Origin: JALZDI01 sp965653225
Lineage (GTDB): Bacteria; Actinomycetota; Actinomycetes; Propionibacteriales; Nocardioidaceae
Reading direction: 5' to 3'
Length of the DNA: 45,354 bases
NCBI GenBank assembly: GCA_965653225.1
Contig: CBFGZI010000016.1
Span: forward strand, 1-45,354
In this document: piece after piece, positions 23,609-31,583 of the stretch
Position numbering within the stretch: position 1 is the stretch's first letter
Layout of the letters: each line of letters opens with the position of its first letter
Made by a program: the position numbers and the translations under genes
The notes under the pieces: generated by a model
The model's database searches: none
Told to the model about the DNA's origin: nothing
Seen by the model: the letters and a program-made list of their open reading frames with translations, nothing else

Positions 23609-24841
23609 ATGACCTACTCGATGCTGACCCACCTGGAGTGCTCGAGGACCGGCGAGCGGTACGACGCCGACGCGGTACAAGGGCTGAGCCGCGAGGGCGC
23701 CCCGCTGCTGGCGCGCTACGACCTCGAGGCGGTGCGGGCGGCAGTCGGGCCGGAGGAGATCGCGACACGGCCACCGGACCTGTGGCGCTACCACGAGGTG
23801 CTGCCGGTGCGTGACCCGGCACACGTGACCACCCTCGGTGAGGGCATGACACCCCTGCTGCCGCTGCCGCGTTACGGCGCGTCGGTGGGCCTGCCCAGCC
23901 TGCTGATGAAGGACGAGTCGCTGGTGCCGACGGGATCGTTCAAGGCGCGCGGCGCCGCGGTGGGAGTGTCCCGGGCGCGCGAGCTGGGCGTGAAGGCCGT
24001 GGCGATGCCGACCAACGGCAACGCCGGCGCGGCCTGGTCGGTCTACGCGGCGCGGGCCGGGATGGACAGCCTGGTCGTCATGCCCGTGGACGCACCGGAG
24101 ATCACCCGGCGTGAGTGCATCGCCGCCGGCGCCGAGCTGTACCTGGTCGACGGTCTGATCAACCACGCGGGAGCGCTGGTGAACGCGGCGGTGGCGGACC
24201 GCCCGGGATACCAGGAGGTCTCCACGCTGAAGGAGCCCTACCGGATCGAGGGCAAGAAGACGATGGGCTACGAGATCGTCGAGCAGCTGGGCTGGCGGGT
24301 GCCCGACGTGATCGCGTACCCCGCCGGCGGCGGCGTCGGGATCATCGGCATCTACAAGGCACTGCGCGAGATGCAGCAGATGGGGTGGATCGGAGCCAAG
24401 CTGCCGCGTCTGGTGGCCGTGCAGGCGCAGGGATGCTCGCCGCTGGTGGACGCCTACCGCGCCGGCGACACCGAGAGCCGCCCCGCGGAGAACTCGCACA
24501 CGGTGGCGTTCGGCATCAACGTCCCCAAGGCGCTCGGTGACTTCCTTGTCCTGCAGGCCGTACGCGACACCGGGGGCACCGCTGTCGCAGTCAGCGACGA
24601 CGACCTGCTGGCCGAGGTGACCCGGCTGGCCGACCGCGAGGGGACCTTCATCTGCCCCGAGGGCGCGGCGTGCATGGCGGCGGTACGCCACCTCCGTAGC
24701 GCGGGCTGGCTGACCGGCGGCGAGGAGGTGGTCGTGCTGAACACCGGTGCGGGCCTGAAGTACCCCGAGACGGTGCCGGTGGAGGCACCGACCCTCAGCC
24801 GCGACGGCGAGATCCCCGCCAACGGGCGGAGCCGGGGCTAG
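23609..24841 (+). CDS. Threonine synthase (PLP-dependent)
   Basis: The 410-aa fold-type II PLP enzyme has an N-terminal segment THLECSRTGERYDAD, TLGEGMTPLL near residue 75-84, and the PLP-lysine motif PTGSFKARG with Lys112. PTNGNAGAAWSVYAARAG and PAGGGVGIIGIYKAL (phosphate-binding Gly loop) follow. It converts O-phosphohomoserine to threonine, if correctly assigned. It stands alone, away from hom and thrB genes, so it may be a second ThrC-type paralogue with a different role. The C-terminal GAGLKYPETV is intact. ATG at 23609 is preceded by a leaderless-type promoter; a GTG four codons upstream is less likely. Confidence 0.85.
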   Translation: MTYSMLTHLECSRTGERYDADAVQGLSREGAPLLARYDLEAVRAAVGPEEIATRPPDLWRYHEVLPVRDPAHVTTLGEGMTPLLPLPRYGASVGLPSLLMKDESLVPTGSFKARGAAVGVSRARELGVKAVAMPTNGNAGAAWSVYAARAGMDSLVVMPVDAPEITRRECIAAGAELYLVDGLINHAGALVNAAVADRPGYQEVSTLKEPYRIEGKKTMGYEIVEQLGWRVPDVIAYPAGGGVGIIGIYKALREMQQMGWIGAKLPRLVAVQAQGCSPLVDAYRAGDTESRPAENSHTVAFGINVPKALGDFLVLQAVRDTGGTAVAVSDDDLLAEVTRLADREGTFICPEGAACMAAVRHLRSAGWLTGGEEVVVLNTGAGLKYPETVPVEAPTLSRDGEIPANGRSRG

Positions 24842-24857
24842 ACCTCTTTCGGCGGCG

Positions 24858-26324
24858 TCACAGGCCGGGCGTGGCCTCGATCCGGCCGGCGGTGACCGCC
24901 TCCTGCAGCAGCCGGTAGTCGGCGGCGTTCTGCTCGGCGTACGCCTCGGCGAAGTCGGCCATCGCCTTGTCGAAGGTGTCGGAGGTCCCCAGGTATCCCG
25001 CGATCGCGAAGCGGTCGCCCGACCGGGCGTGCGCCCGGGCGAGGATGCGCCCGCACAGGTCCCCGTACCGCGGCAGGCCCACGGGGCGCAGCTGGTCGAT
25101 CTCGGCTCCGCCCTTCCAGTCGGCGAGCTGACGGACGTAGAAGTCCCGGCTGACTCCGTCGAGCCCCATGCTGCGGTGCCAGCCGAGGAACATGTCCGAG
25201 ACGGTCTGCATGTGCCGCTGCCCGAGGACCACGCGCTGCCCCTCGTTGCGCCCGGCGGAGGCCTCCCCCGTGTACGCCGCGACCACCGACGGTCCGGCCT
25301 CCTTCACCTGCAGGATCAGCATGTCCGCGTCGTCGCGCCCGACCAGCAGCACCACCCAGCAACGCGTGCCGACGCTGCCGACACCGACGACCTTGCGCGC
25401 GATGTCGACCAGCCGGTACTGCTCCAGCAGCCAGCGCCGGTCGGGCTGCAGGCTGCGGCCGTACGCCCGCAGGATCTGCCGGAGGCGGCTCTCCAGCTCG
25501 GCGCGCTCGCCACCGGGGAGCAGGTCCTCCAGGGTGACCAGCAGCGGCGGCGCGGAGACGAACCTGCGCTGCCCGTCGCGGATCTCGGTGAGCTTGTGAA
25601 CCGCCCGGTCGCTGCTGCGCGTGCGAGCCTTCGCCATCACCCCCTCGAGGCGACCGCGGGACTTGGCGTCGAGCGCCAGCTCGGCGAGGAGCCTGGGGTC
25701 CTCCACGTCGAGGTGCTCGTACCAGACGTCGAGGTGACGCATCGTGGCGTACCGCCCCATCGCCTCGCGGTAGCCGGCGGCTGCCGCTGTCACCGCGCGT
25801 CGCCGGTCGGCGCGGGAGAAGTCCCGGTCCTGTCCGGCGATCTCCAGGCTCGCGCACAACCGTTTGACGTCCCACTCCCACGGGCCGCGGGTGGTCTCGT
25901 CGAAGTCGTTGAGGTCGAAGACGAGGTGACGCTCGGGCGAGGCGTACAGACCGAAGTTGGACAGATGCGCGTCCCCGCAGATCTGGGTCGTGAACCCCGA
26001 GGTCGCCGTGGTCGCCAGGTCCCCGGCCATCACCGCAGCCGCGCCCCGGTAGAAGGCGAACGGCGAGGCGAGCATCCGGCCGTAGCGAACCGGGTTCAGC
26101 TCCGGCAACCGCGTCGCCGCCTGCGCCTCCAGCACGTCAATCGGGTTCGCGCGTCCGGGTGCCGCCGCGAACTCCCCGTGACCCGACCGCGGCGCCCGCG
26201 CTCTGGCCCCCTTCCCGCGCAGCCGGTGCTCGTCGGCCGTCTCGCCGTCGGTGCGTGTGCGGCTGGTGGAGCGGGCCGCCCGCGAACGGTCCTCGGCGCT
26301 CTCGGCTGCATGGGTCGTCGTCAT
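24858..26324 (-). CDS. DUF2252 domain-containing protein
   Basis: The 488-aa protein shows the DUF2252 pattern: RYGRMLASPFAFYRGAAAVMA, CGDAHLSNFGLYASPERHLVFDLNDFDET and WEWDVKRLCASLEIA. The middle GDAHxxNFG...FDxNDFD arrangement recalls the catalytic and metal loops of aminoglycoside-phosphotransferase/kinase-like folds, so a kinase-like activity is possible but unproven. The ATG at 26322-26324 follows a CCGGGGAGG ribosome site. The gene is divergent from the MBL gene, with one of the shared 17-bp dyads between them (26381-26397), 56 bp upstream of this start. It ends 16 bp from the threonine synthase gene, converging with it. Confidence 0.9.
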   Translation of the reverse strand: MTTTHAAESAEDRSRAARSTSRTRTDGETADEHRLRGKGARARAPRSGHGEFAAAPGRANPIDVLEAQAATRLPELNPVRYGRMLASPFAFYRGAAAVMAGDLATTATSGFTTQICGDAHLSNFGLYASPERHLVFDLNDFDETTRGPWEWDVKRLCASLEIAGQDRDFSRADRRRAVTAAAAGYREAMGRYATMRHLDVWYEHLDVEDPRLLAELALDAKSRGRLEGVMAKARTRSSDRAVHKLTEIRDGQRRFVSAPPLLVTLEDLLPGGERAELESRLRQILRAYGRSLQPDRRWLLEQYRLVDIARKVVGVGSVGTRCWVVLLVGRDDADMLILQVKEAGPSVVAAYTGEASAGRNEGQRVVLGQRHMQTVSDMFLGWHRSMGLDGVSRDFYVRQLADWKGGAEIDQLRPVGLPRYGDLCGRILARAHARSGDRFAIAGYLGTSDTFDKAMADFAEAYAEQNAADYRLLQEAVTAGRIEATPGL

Positions 26325-26351
26325 CGCAAAACCTCCCCGGGCTCCCTGTGG

Positions 26352-26426
26352 ATCGTCGTTGACACCGCGGTGCCCTCGCCTCACCCCACGCGGGTGATTC
26401 ACGTCCACGGCGGCGTCGCGCACCAT
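26352..26426. promoter_or_regulatory. Stress-block dyad (copy 1) with promoters on both sides
   Basis: The dyad TCACCC-CACGC-GGGTGA at 26381-26397 has perfect arms. Reading toward the MBL gene, CACCAT (26421-26426) starts 23 nt after it. Reading toward DUF2252, GACGAT (minus strand, 26352-26357) also starts 23 nt after it. Both have the NANNNT form. One bound dimer could therefore activate both divergent genes. Confidence 0.65.
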
Positions 26427-26462
26427 GGATGCGGGACGGTCGACCGGACCGAGGAGCCGCGT

Positions 26463-27311
26463 ATGTCAGGGGAGGTGCTCGGCGTCGACGGTGCCCCGGC
26501 GATCCGGCTGACGTGGCTCGGTCACGCGACCGTGCTCGTCGAGGACCGGGCGCGGGTGCTGACCGACCCGGTGCTCACGAGCCGCCTGCTGCATCTGCAC
26601 CGCCGTGCCGGCGAGACGCCCGCCGCGGCGCCACCCGAGCTCGATGCGGTGGTCGTGTCACACCTGCACAGCGACCACCTGCACCTGCCGTCGCTGCGGC
26701 TGCTCGCGCCGGGCACGCCCGTGCTCGTGCCGCGCGGTTCCGCCGGGCTGCTCCGTGGCACCGGCGTGGAGCCGATCGAGATGTCCCGCGGTGACGCCGT
26801 GTCCGTCGCGGGCGCGACGATCACGGCGGTGCCCGCGCATCACGCCGGGTCGAGGTGGCCGTGGTCGCGGCTGCACTGCGCCGCCCTGGGCTACGTCATC
26901 GTCGGCAACGGTGCCACCTACTTCGCCGGCGACACCGTGGCCTTCCCCGAGATGGCCACGCTGCACCCGCGGCTCGACGTCGCGCTGCTCCCCGTCGGCG
27001 GCTGGGGACCGTGGCTGCGCGGCCAGCACCTCGAGCCGGCCGGCGCCGCCCGGTGCCTGCGGGAGCTCCGGCCGAGCGTGGCCGTGCCCGTCCACTACGG
27101 CACGCTGTGGCCGACCGGCCTGCGCTGGCTGCGGCCAGGTGTGTTCCATGAGCCGGGCCGTACGTTCGCCGCGCATGCGGCGGCGTCGGCGCCCCGAGTC
27201 GACGTGCGCGTGGTCGCGCCCGGCGGCTCGACGACGGTGCGGGTGGCGTCTGGGCGCACCCTGCAGCAGCGGGACCGGTCAGATCAGTCCGGCCGCGCGG
27301 GCGGTGTGTAG
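26463..27311 (+). CDS. MBL-fold metal-dependent hydrolase
   Basis: The 282-aa protein has the metallo-beta-lactamase metal motif HLHSDH at residues 67-72 and further ligands in AHHAG (near 125), FAGDT (near 160) and PVHYGT (near 205). The pattern LTWLGHATVLVED near residue 16 is that of the UlaG/RomA-like branch (lactonase or N-acyl-phosphatidylethanolamine phospholipase D-like). It should bind two metals and hydrolyse an ester, lactone or phosphodiester. No signal peptide is seen. ATG at 26463 has GAGGAG upstream. The last 33 bp overlap the convergent LuxR gene. Confidence 0.9.
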   Translation: MSGEVLGVDGAPAIRLTWLGHATVLVEDRARVLTDPVLTSRLLHLHRRAGETPAAAPPELDAVVVSHLHSDHLHLPSLRLLAPGTPVLVPRGSAGLLRGTGVEPIEMSRGDAVSVAGATITAVPAHHAGSRWPWSRLHCAALGYVIVGNGATYFAGDTVAFPEMATLHPRLDVALLPVGGWGPWLRGQHLEPAGAARCLRELRPSVAVPVHYGTLWPTGLRWLRPGVFHEPGRTFAAHAAASAPRVDVRVVAPGGSTTVRVASGRTLQQRDRSDQSGRAGGV

Positions 27312-29993
27312 CGCGTGGCTGCGCCGGGTCACGCCGAGCTTGGCGTACAGCGAGGACACGTGGGTCTTGACCGTGTTCTCGGTGATCACCAGCGTCGCCG
27401 CGATGTCGGCGTAGGAGCTTCCGTGCGCGAGCTCGAACAGCACGTCGCTCTCACGCCGGGTGAGCGGTGGAACGGTGGCCTGCGTCGGCGTGCCTCCCGT
27501 GCGGGGCTCGGCGTGTGCCGACAGGGTCGCGTTGTGGGCCCGGGCGGCCAGGTCGGCGTGGCTGACGGCCTCGTGCAGCTCACGCCTCCACGCTGAGTCC
27601 TCGACCGTCGCGAGCCTGGCGAGGAGCACCGACACCGGGCTGCCGTGGAAGCTCCACCCGAGGAAGGGCACGACATAGCGCTGTGGTGCGGTGGCCCGCA
27701 CCGCGTCCAGCATCAGTGCGTCGGCACGCTGCCGGTTGCCGCGGCCGTCGGCGACCTGGGCGGCACAGACCAGGGCGTGCGGGAGCACGAAGGGACCCAG
27801 CGGCTCCAGCCGACCCGAGATCACCCGCGAGAGCAGCTCCTCGGCACGCGACAGGTCGGAGTCCATGTCTGCCAGCGCCGCGTCGAGGCACGCGGCCTCG
27901 GCATCGGCACCGATCCCGGCCAGGTGTGCCGACAGCGCCCGCAGGCCGATGGCGTCGCCTGCCCCGATCGCGTACGCGCAGCGCTCGAGGTCGAGCAGCA
28001 CGCTCATGTGACGGGACATCTCCAGCGGCAGCTGCGGGCTGGCGGCGAGAACGGTCCGGCCGTCCGCGCCGCGTGCGGCCGCCAGTCGCGCCTCCAGCAG
28101 GAGCCCGAGCAGCGCCGTGGTGCCGTCGGACTCCGGGGCGCCCTGGGAGACCGGCTCCTGCGGCGGCCGCAGGGCCCACGGCAGGGTCTGCTGGTGGGCG
28201 AGCTCGAGGACCAGCGCGGCGCGGTCGCGGCACTCGTCGGGCACACCACGCCCGCCGGAGACCAGTCCGAGCACCTCGGTCGCCGCCTCGATGGCGGCCA
28301 CGTTGCGGGCCTGCAGCAGCTCGGCGACGGCGAGCCGGGAGAGCGCGTCCGGGAGCAGCCCTCGGAACCCCGACTGCCGGCAGATCGCGACCGACGTCGC
28401 CAGGTGGTCCGTGGCAGCGGGGAGCTGCCCGAGCCACGTCTCGGCGGAGGCGAGCTCCACGAGGAGCAGCGCACGACGCGCCAGCGAGATCGGACGGGGA
28501 CGGCGCGCGATCAGCGCGTTCGCGTCCGCGATCGCGGCCTGCGTGGCGTCGTTGCCGCCGACCGACCGGATCAGGTGGACCAGGGCGAGGTCGAACTCGT
28601 CGGGGTGGATGTCGGCTTCGGTGTCGGTGGGCTCCTCGGCGGTACGGCGGAGGATGCGCTGGCACCAGTGCGCCGCCTCCGCGAGGTGGCCCTGGCGGCG
28701 GCGGGTCAGCGCCATCGCGAGCCACGTGCGCGGGCGGGCGGCGATGACGTCGGGGGCCGCGGCCGCCAGCCGGTGCAGGTCGTCGGCGTGTCCCTCGGCG
28801 AGCAGGTCCAGGCCCAGCTCGGCGACCATGTCCGCCGCCTCCTCGAACGCGCGCACCCACAGCATCCGGCGCAGGGCGCTCTGGATGTCACCGTGGGCCT
28901 TGTCCAGGGCCGCGGCCTTCAGCACCACGGCACGGGCGCGGAGCACCTCGACGCCGCCGGCGGCCACCCGGCGCCGTAGGACCTCGCGCAGCAGCGGGTG
29001 CAGCCGGAACCGCACCTGGCCGGTCGCGTCCTCCGCCGGGGAGGGCTCGCGGCTGACCAGCAGGCCGACCCGCTCCAGCTCCTCCAGCACGTCACCGGCC
29101 TGCGGGTCCCCGGCGAGCCGGGCCGCGTCCGAACGTGTGACCGCCGGCTCTCCGGCGATGCACAGCAGGACGTGGCGCTGGCGCTCGACCAGCGAGGAGA
29201 ACACCTGGCTCGCAAGCGCGTCCGCCAGCCCGAGTCCGGTGCTGGTCACCTGCTCGAGGGTGAACGAGACCGAACCCGGGTCCCTGCGCAGCTGCTGGCC
29301 GGCGAGCACGAGCACGGCCGCCCACCCGTCGGCGTACCTGACGATGGAGTCGACATGCCCGCCGTTGTGGGCACCGGCGTGCAGCACGACCAGCTTGCGT
29401 GCCTCCTGCACGGTCATGCGCAGCTGGTGGCCGCGCAGCACGTTGACCTTCTCCTGTATCTCCAGCAGCAGCAGCGGGACCGGCGGGTCCCACCGGCTCA
29501 GCAGGACCAGGTGTACGGAGTCCGGGCACCGGTTGAGCAGCTCGCCGAGGAGCACGAAGCAGCTGTGCGGCAGCTCGTGCGCGTCGTCGACGACGACCAC
29601 CTCGCGTGCCTTGAGCGGCTCGAGGGCCTCGCACAGCTCCGCGATCTGCTCCTCCACGGTGCCGTCGAGAGTCGGCTCCCCGGGCGCTTCCGCCGCCTCG
29701 AGGAGCTGGCGTCCGATGGAACGGACGTCGAGGTTCTGGTGGGCGTTGAGCCATCGCACGCAGACGTCGGCGTGGTCGCGTGCCCAGCGTGCGAGCGTCA
29801 CGGTCTTGCCGGCACCGGCCGGGGCGACCACCAGCGTCAGAGGTCGTTCCACGGCGACGTCGATGCGCGCCAGCAGCCGGGGACGCTCGACCCAGGGTTG
29901 CGGCACCACCGGCATGCGGTCGAGACGCTGCCGGTCGTGTGTCGCAGCCCTGAGGTTGCCCTCCCTGGCCACGGGCTTCGTCGACGTGCTCAT
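27279..29993 (-). CDS. Large STAND-type LuxR regulator (MalT/LAL-like)
   Basis: The 904-aa protein has an N-terminal STAND NTPase with Walker A APAGAGKT (57-64) and Walker B-like REVVVVDDAHEL near 135. A winged-helix region follows near 260-340, then a long helical TPR-like array (about 350-800) and a C-terminal LuxR HTH (843-904: TRRESDVLFELAHGSSYADIAATLVITENTVKTHVSSLYAKLGV). Such proteins act as ligand-gated activators. The ATG at 29991-29993 has a GGGAGGG ribosome site; extension to 30038 is not needed. The gene sits amid seven copies of a 17-bp dyad, making it the best local candidate to bind them. The 3' end overlaps the MBL gene by 33 bp. Confidence 0.92.
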   Translation of the reverse strand: MSTSTKPVAREGNLRAATHDRQRLDRMPVVPQPWVERPRLLARIDVAVERPLTLVVAPAGAGKTVTLARWARDHADVCVRWLNAHQNLDVRSIGRQLLEAAEAPGEPTLDGTVEEQIAELCEALEPLKAREVVVVDDAHELPHSCFVLLGELLNRCPDSVHLVLLSRWDPPVPLLLLEIQEKVNVLRGHQLRMTVQEARKLVVLHAGAHNGGHVDSIVRYADGWAAVLVLAGQQLRRDPGSVSFTLEQVTSTGLGLADALASQVFSSLVERQRHVLLCIAGEPAVTRSDAARLAGDPQAGDVLEELERVGLLVSREPSPAEDATGQVRFRLHPLLREVLRRRVAAGGVEVLRARAVVLKAAALDKAHGDIQSALRRMLWVRAFEEAADMVAELGLDLLAEGHADDLHRLAAAAPDVIAARPRTWLAMALTRRRQGHLAEAAHWCQRILRRTAEEPTDTEADIHPDEFDLALVHLIRSVGGNDATQAAIADANALIARRPRPISLARRALLLVELASAETWLGQLPAATDHLATSVAICRQSGFRGLLPDALSRLAVAELLQARNVAAIEAATEVLGLVSGGRGVPDECRDRAALVLELAHQQTLPWALRPPQEPVSQGAPESDGTTALLGLLLEARLAAARGADGRTVLAASPQLPLEMSRHMSVLLDLERCAYAIGAGDAIGLRALSAHLAGIGADAEAACLDAALADMDSDLSRAEELLSRVISGRLEPLGPFVLPHALVCAAQVADGRGNRQRADALMLDAVRATAPQRYVVPFLGWSFHGSPVSVLLARLATVEDSAWRRELHEAVSHADLAARAHNATLSAHAEPRTGGTPTQATVPPLTRRESDVLFELAHGSSYADIAATLVITENTVKTHVSSLYAKLGVTRRSHALHTARAAGLI

Positions 29994-30122
29994 GCGGGGC
30001 CCTCCCTCCCTGTGGGCCACCTCGTCCAGAATGTTCACAGAGTCCGCGTAAGTTCAAGTACACCAAGTGACTAGTTCTTTCGGGGCCGCCTGGCGCCGCG
30101 ACGGCGTCGGAGCGGTCGGGAG

Positions 30123-30167
30123 TCGCCTGAAACGGGCGATGCGCCGTCTCCGGGCGGGACTCAGGAT
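30123..30167 (+). promoter_or_regulatory. Stress-block dyad (copy 2) and -10 for the 79-aa gene
   Basis: TCGCCT-GAAAC-GGGCGA at 30123-30139, then CAGGAT (30162-30167) starting 22 nt later. The site is 58 bp upstream of the GTG at 30198. No matching hexamer is found on the LuxR side, so it faces the small gene only. Confidence 0.6.
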
Positions 30168-30197
30168 GGCCTTACCGTCGGCTTGGTAGGTGACCCG

Positions 30198-30437
30198 GTG
30201 CCCCGCTATCTGATCCGCGTTGACCAGCGGCTCTCCGAAGATCTTGCCTCGGCGTTCCCGAACCTCTCCAGCAGGGTTCAACCGGTCCAGACAGTGCTGA
30301 CCGGCTCGTTCGCGGACGCCGAGGAGCTGTCGGGTGTGCTGAACTACCTGCGCGCCATGGGCGTGGACATCGTGGAGCTGGTCCGCATCCCCGACGACAC
30401 CTCGTCCGAGTCCTCGCCGGTCACGCCGACACCCTGA
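30198..30437 (+). CDS. Conserved 79-aa hypothetical protein
   Basis: The small acidic protein starts PRYLIRVDQRLSEDLASAFP and continues with LTGSFADAEELSGVLNYLRAMGVDIVELVRIP. A beta-alpha-beta pattern and no membrane segment suggest a small ferredoxin-like alpha/beta fold. I have an impression of similar small actinobacterial proteins but no named family. GTG at 30198 gives the natural N-terminus; an ATG/GTG five codons upstream is possible. It has one of the shared dyads and a -10 upstream and a strong terminator downstream, so it is a monocistronic unit. Function unknown; its promoter links it to the membrane-stress genes around it. Confidence 0.82.
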   Translation: MPRYLIRVDQRLSEDLASAFPNLSSRVQPVQTVLTGSFADAEELSGVLNYLRAMGVDIVELVRIPDDTSSESSPVTPTP

Positions 30438-30454
30438 GGGTGCCGAGCACGCGA

Positions 30455-30482
30455 AGAGGACGCCGGGCGACCGGCGTCCTCT
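30455..30482 (+). terminator. Strong hairpin terminator after the 79-aa gene
   Basis: AGAGGACGCCGG-GCGA-CCGGCGTCCTCT has perfect 12-bp arms closed by a GCGA (GNRA) tetraloop. It lies 17 bp after the stop and between convergent genes (the DUF1269 gene ends at 30512), so it can serve both strands. It is the most stable hairpin I noticed in the window. Confidence 0.85.
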
Positions 30483-30511
30483 GTGCGCTGTGAGGTGCTG
30501 GCGTGCCTGTC

Positions 30512-31000
30512 CTACTGCTCGAAGACCTCCCGCAGCGCGGCCTCCTGCTCGTCGCTGAGGTTGGTGTACAGCAGCTCCGGCCGGTGCTGCTGAGCGAACG
30601 CGTCCTTCACCTTGTCCACGACGGCGTCCGAGGAGAGCACGAACAGGGCCGAGGTCCCCGGGGTGACCTTGTCGCGTACGCGGTTGATGAAGGCGTCGTC
30701 GATGCCGACGTCGGTGAGGGATCCGGCCAGCGCGCCGGTGGCCGCGCCGATGGCCGCACCGAGCAGCGGCACGAAGAAGATCAGCCCGAAGAGCATGCCC
30801 CAGAACGCACCTCCGAGCGCCCCGCTGGCGGTGAGGTTGTGCAGCTGCTGGGTCTTCGGCTTCTTCGTGCCCTCCTCCCAGCTCACCGTGGCGGCGTCGT
30901 GGACCTTGATGAGCTCCTGCGAGGCGAGCTGCTTCAGGGTCTCCGATGCCTCCTCGGCGCCCTTGACGGAGTCGAACTTCCACACGGTCAACGTGGCCAT
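30512..31000 (-). CDS. DUF1269 domain-containing membrane protein
   Basis: The 162-aa protein begins with a soluble alpha/beta part (MATLTVWKFDSVKGAEEASETLKQL). A Gly/Ala-rich membrane hairpin follows at about 58-98 (ALGGAFWGMLFGLIFFVPLLGAAIGAATGALAGSL), then a second soluble part (INRVRDKVTPGTSALFVLSSDA). This is the DUF1269 layout. Family members are common in actinobacterial stress regions; their molecular role is unknown. ATG at 31000 is preceded by AAAGGAC. It lies 53 bp downstream of a DUF7144 gene without its own dyad, so it is probably read through from it. Confidence 0.9.
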   Translation of the reverse strand: MATLTVWKFDSVKGAEEASETLKQLASQELIKVHDAATVSWEEGTKKPKTQQLHNLTASGALGGAFWGMLFGLIFFVPLLGAAIGAATGALAGSLTDVGIDDAFINRVRDKVTPGTSALFVLSSDAVVDKVKDAFAQQHRPELLYTNLSDEQEAALREVFEQ

Positions 31001-31053
31001 GGCGAACCTGTCCTTTCGCTTCAGTCTTGTGGGATCGGCCCGGCAGCGCTGCG

Positions 31054-31464
31054 CTAGGCGATCTGCTCGTCGCCGTGCACGATCAGCGCCCACAGGACGA
31101 GGACGTCGAGCACGATGATCAGCAGGGACCAGAACGGGTAGGCCGGCAGGAACAGCAGCTGCGCGAGCATGTTGAGCATGACCACGCCGACCGCCGCGAT
31201 CCGCGCCCAGGTGGCGCCCTGCATGAGGAAGACGCCGGTGGTCGCGACCAGGATGCCGACGACCAGGTGGATCCAGCCCCACGTCGACACGTCGAACACC
31301 ACCGCGCCGCGCGCGCCGGTGACGAAGATGCCGTCCGCGAAGATCGCGGCCAGTCCGTTGATCGCGTTGAACACGCCGAGCATCAGCATCATGGCGGCGG
31401 TGAACACGATCCATCCCACCCATGCGGTGGGCTTGTGAGCCGCGGGGGTGTGCTGCGCTGTCAC
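31054..31464 (-). CDS. DUF7144 family four-TM membrane protein (copy A)
   Basis: The 136-aa protein has four TM helices at about 15-38, 60-80, 85-105 and 110-130. The conserved STWGWIHLVVGILVATTGVFLMQGATWARI and FLPAYPFWSLLIIVLDVLVLWAL stretches define this actinobacterial family. The start is GTG (31462-31464). It is paralogous to the gene at 31584-31997, with the same WGWxHLVLG, GxTWARV and FLPxYPxWS blocks, so the pair arose by tandem duplication. Function unknown. Only a weak dyad (31528) precedes it. Confidence 0.87.
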   Translation of the reverse strand: MTAQHTPAAHKPTAWVGWIVFTAAMMLMLGVFNAINGLAAIFADGIFVTGARGAVVFDVSTWGWIHLVVGILVATTGVFLMQGATWARIAAVGVVMLNMLAQLLFLPAYPFWSLLIIVLDVLVLWALIVHGDEQIA

Positions 31465-31583
31465 GTCGTTCCTCCCTTACACCTGCCCACGCCGGGTGGG
31501 CACCGTGACCGGTCGCTGCCAGCCTCGTCACCGGAGCGGGCAGGAGCATCCCCCGAGGAGGGTGAGATCACCCGTCCGGCAGC

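Noticed and set aside
27645..30074. Long plus-strand frames opposite the STAND-LuxR gene (27645-28979, 27683-28747, 28117-30051, 28998-30074)
   Set aside because: They are shadows of the 904-aa gene: no domains, biased composition, and the minus-strand product has Walker A and LuxR HTH motifs.
31528..31544. TCACCG-GAGCG-GGCAGG as an eighth dyad
   Set aside because: The right arm does not match and the nearest hexamer (CACGGT) is at the wrong spacing; kept only as a possible decayed copy.
31560..31573. GGGTGA-GA-TCACCC, arms like the stress-block dyad
   Set aside because: The arms are in the reverse arrangement with a 2-bp centre, and no -10 hexamer lies at the shared spacing; more likely a 3'-end hairpin of the DUF7144 copy B gene.
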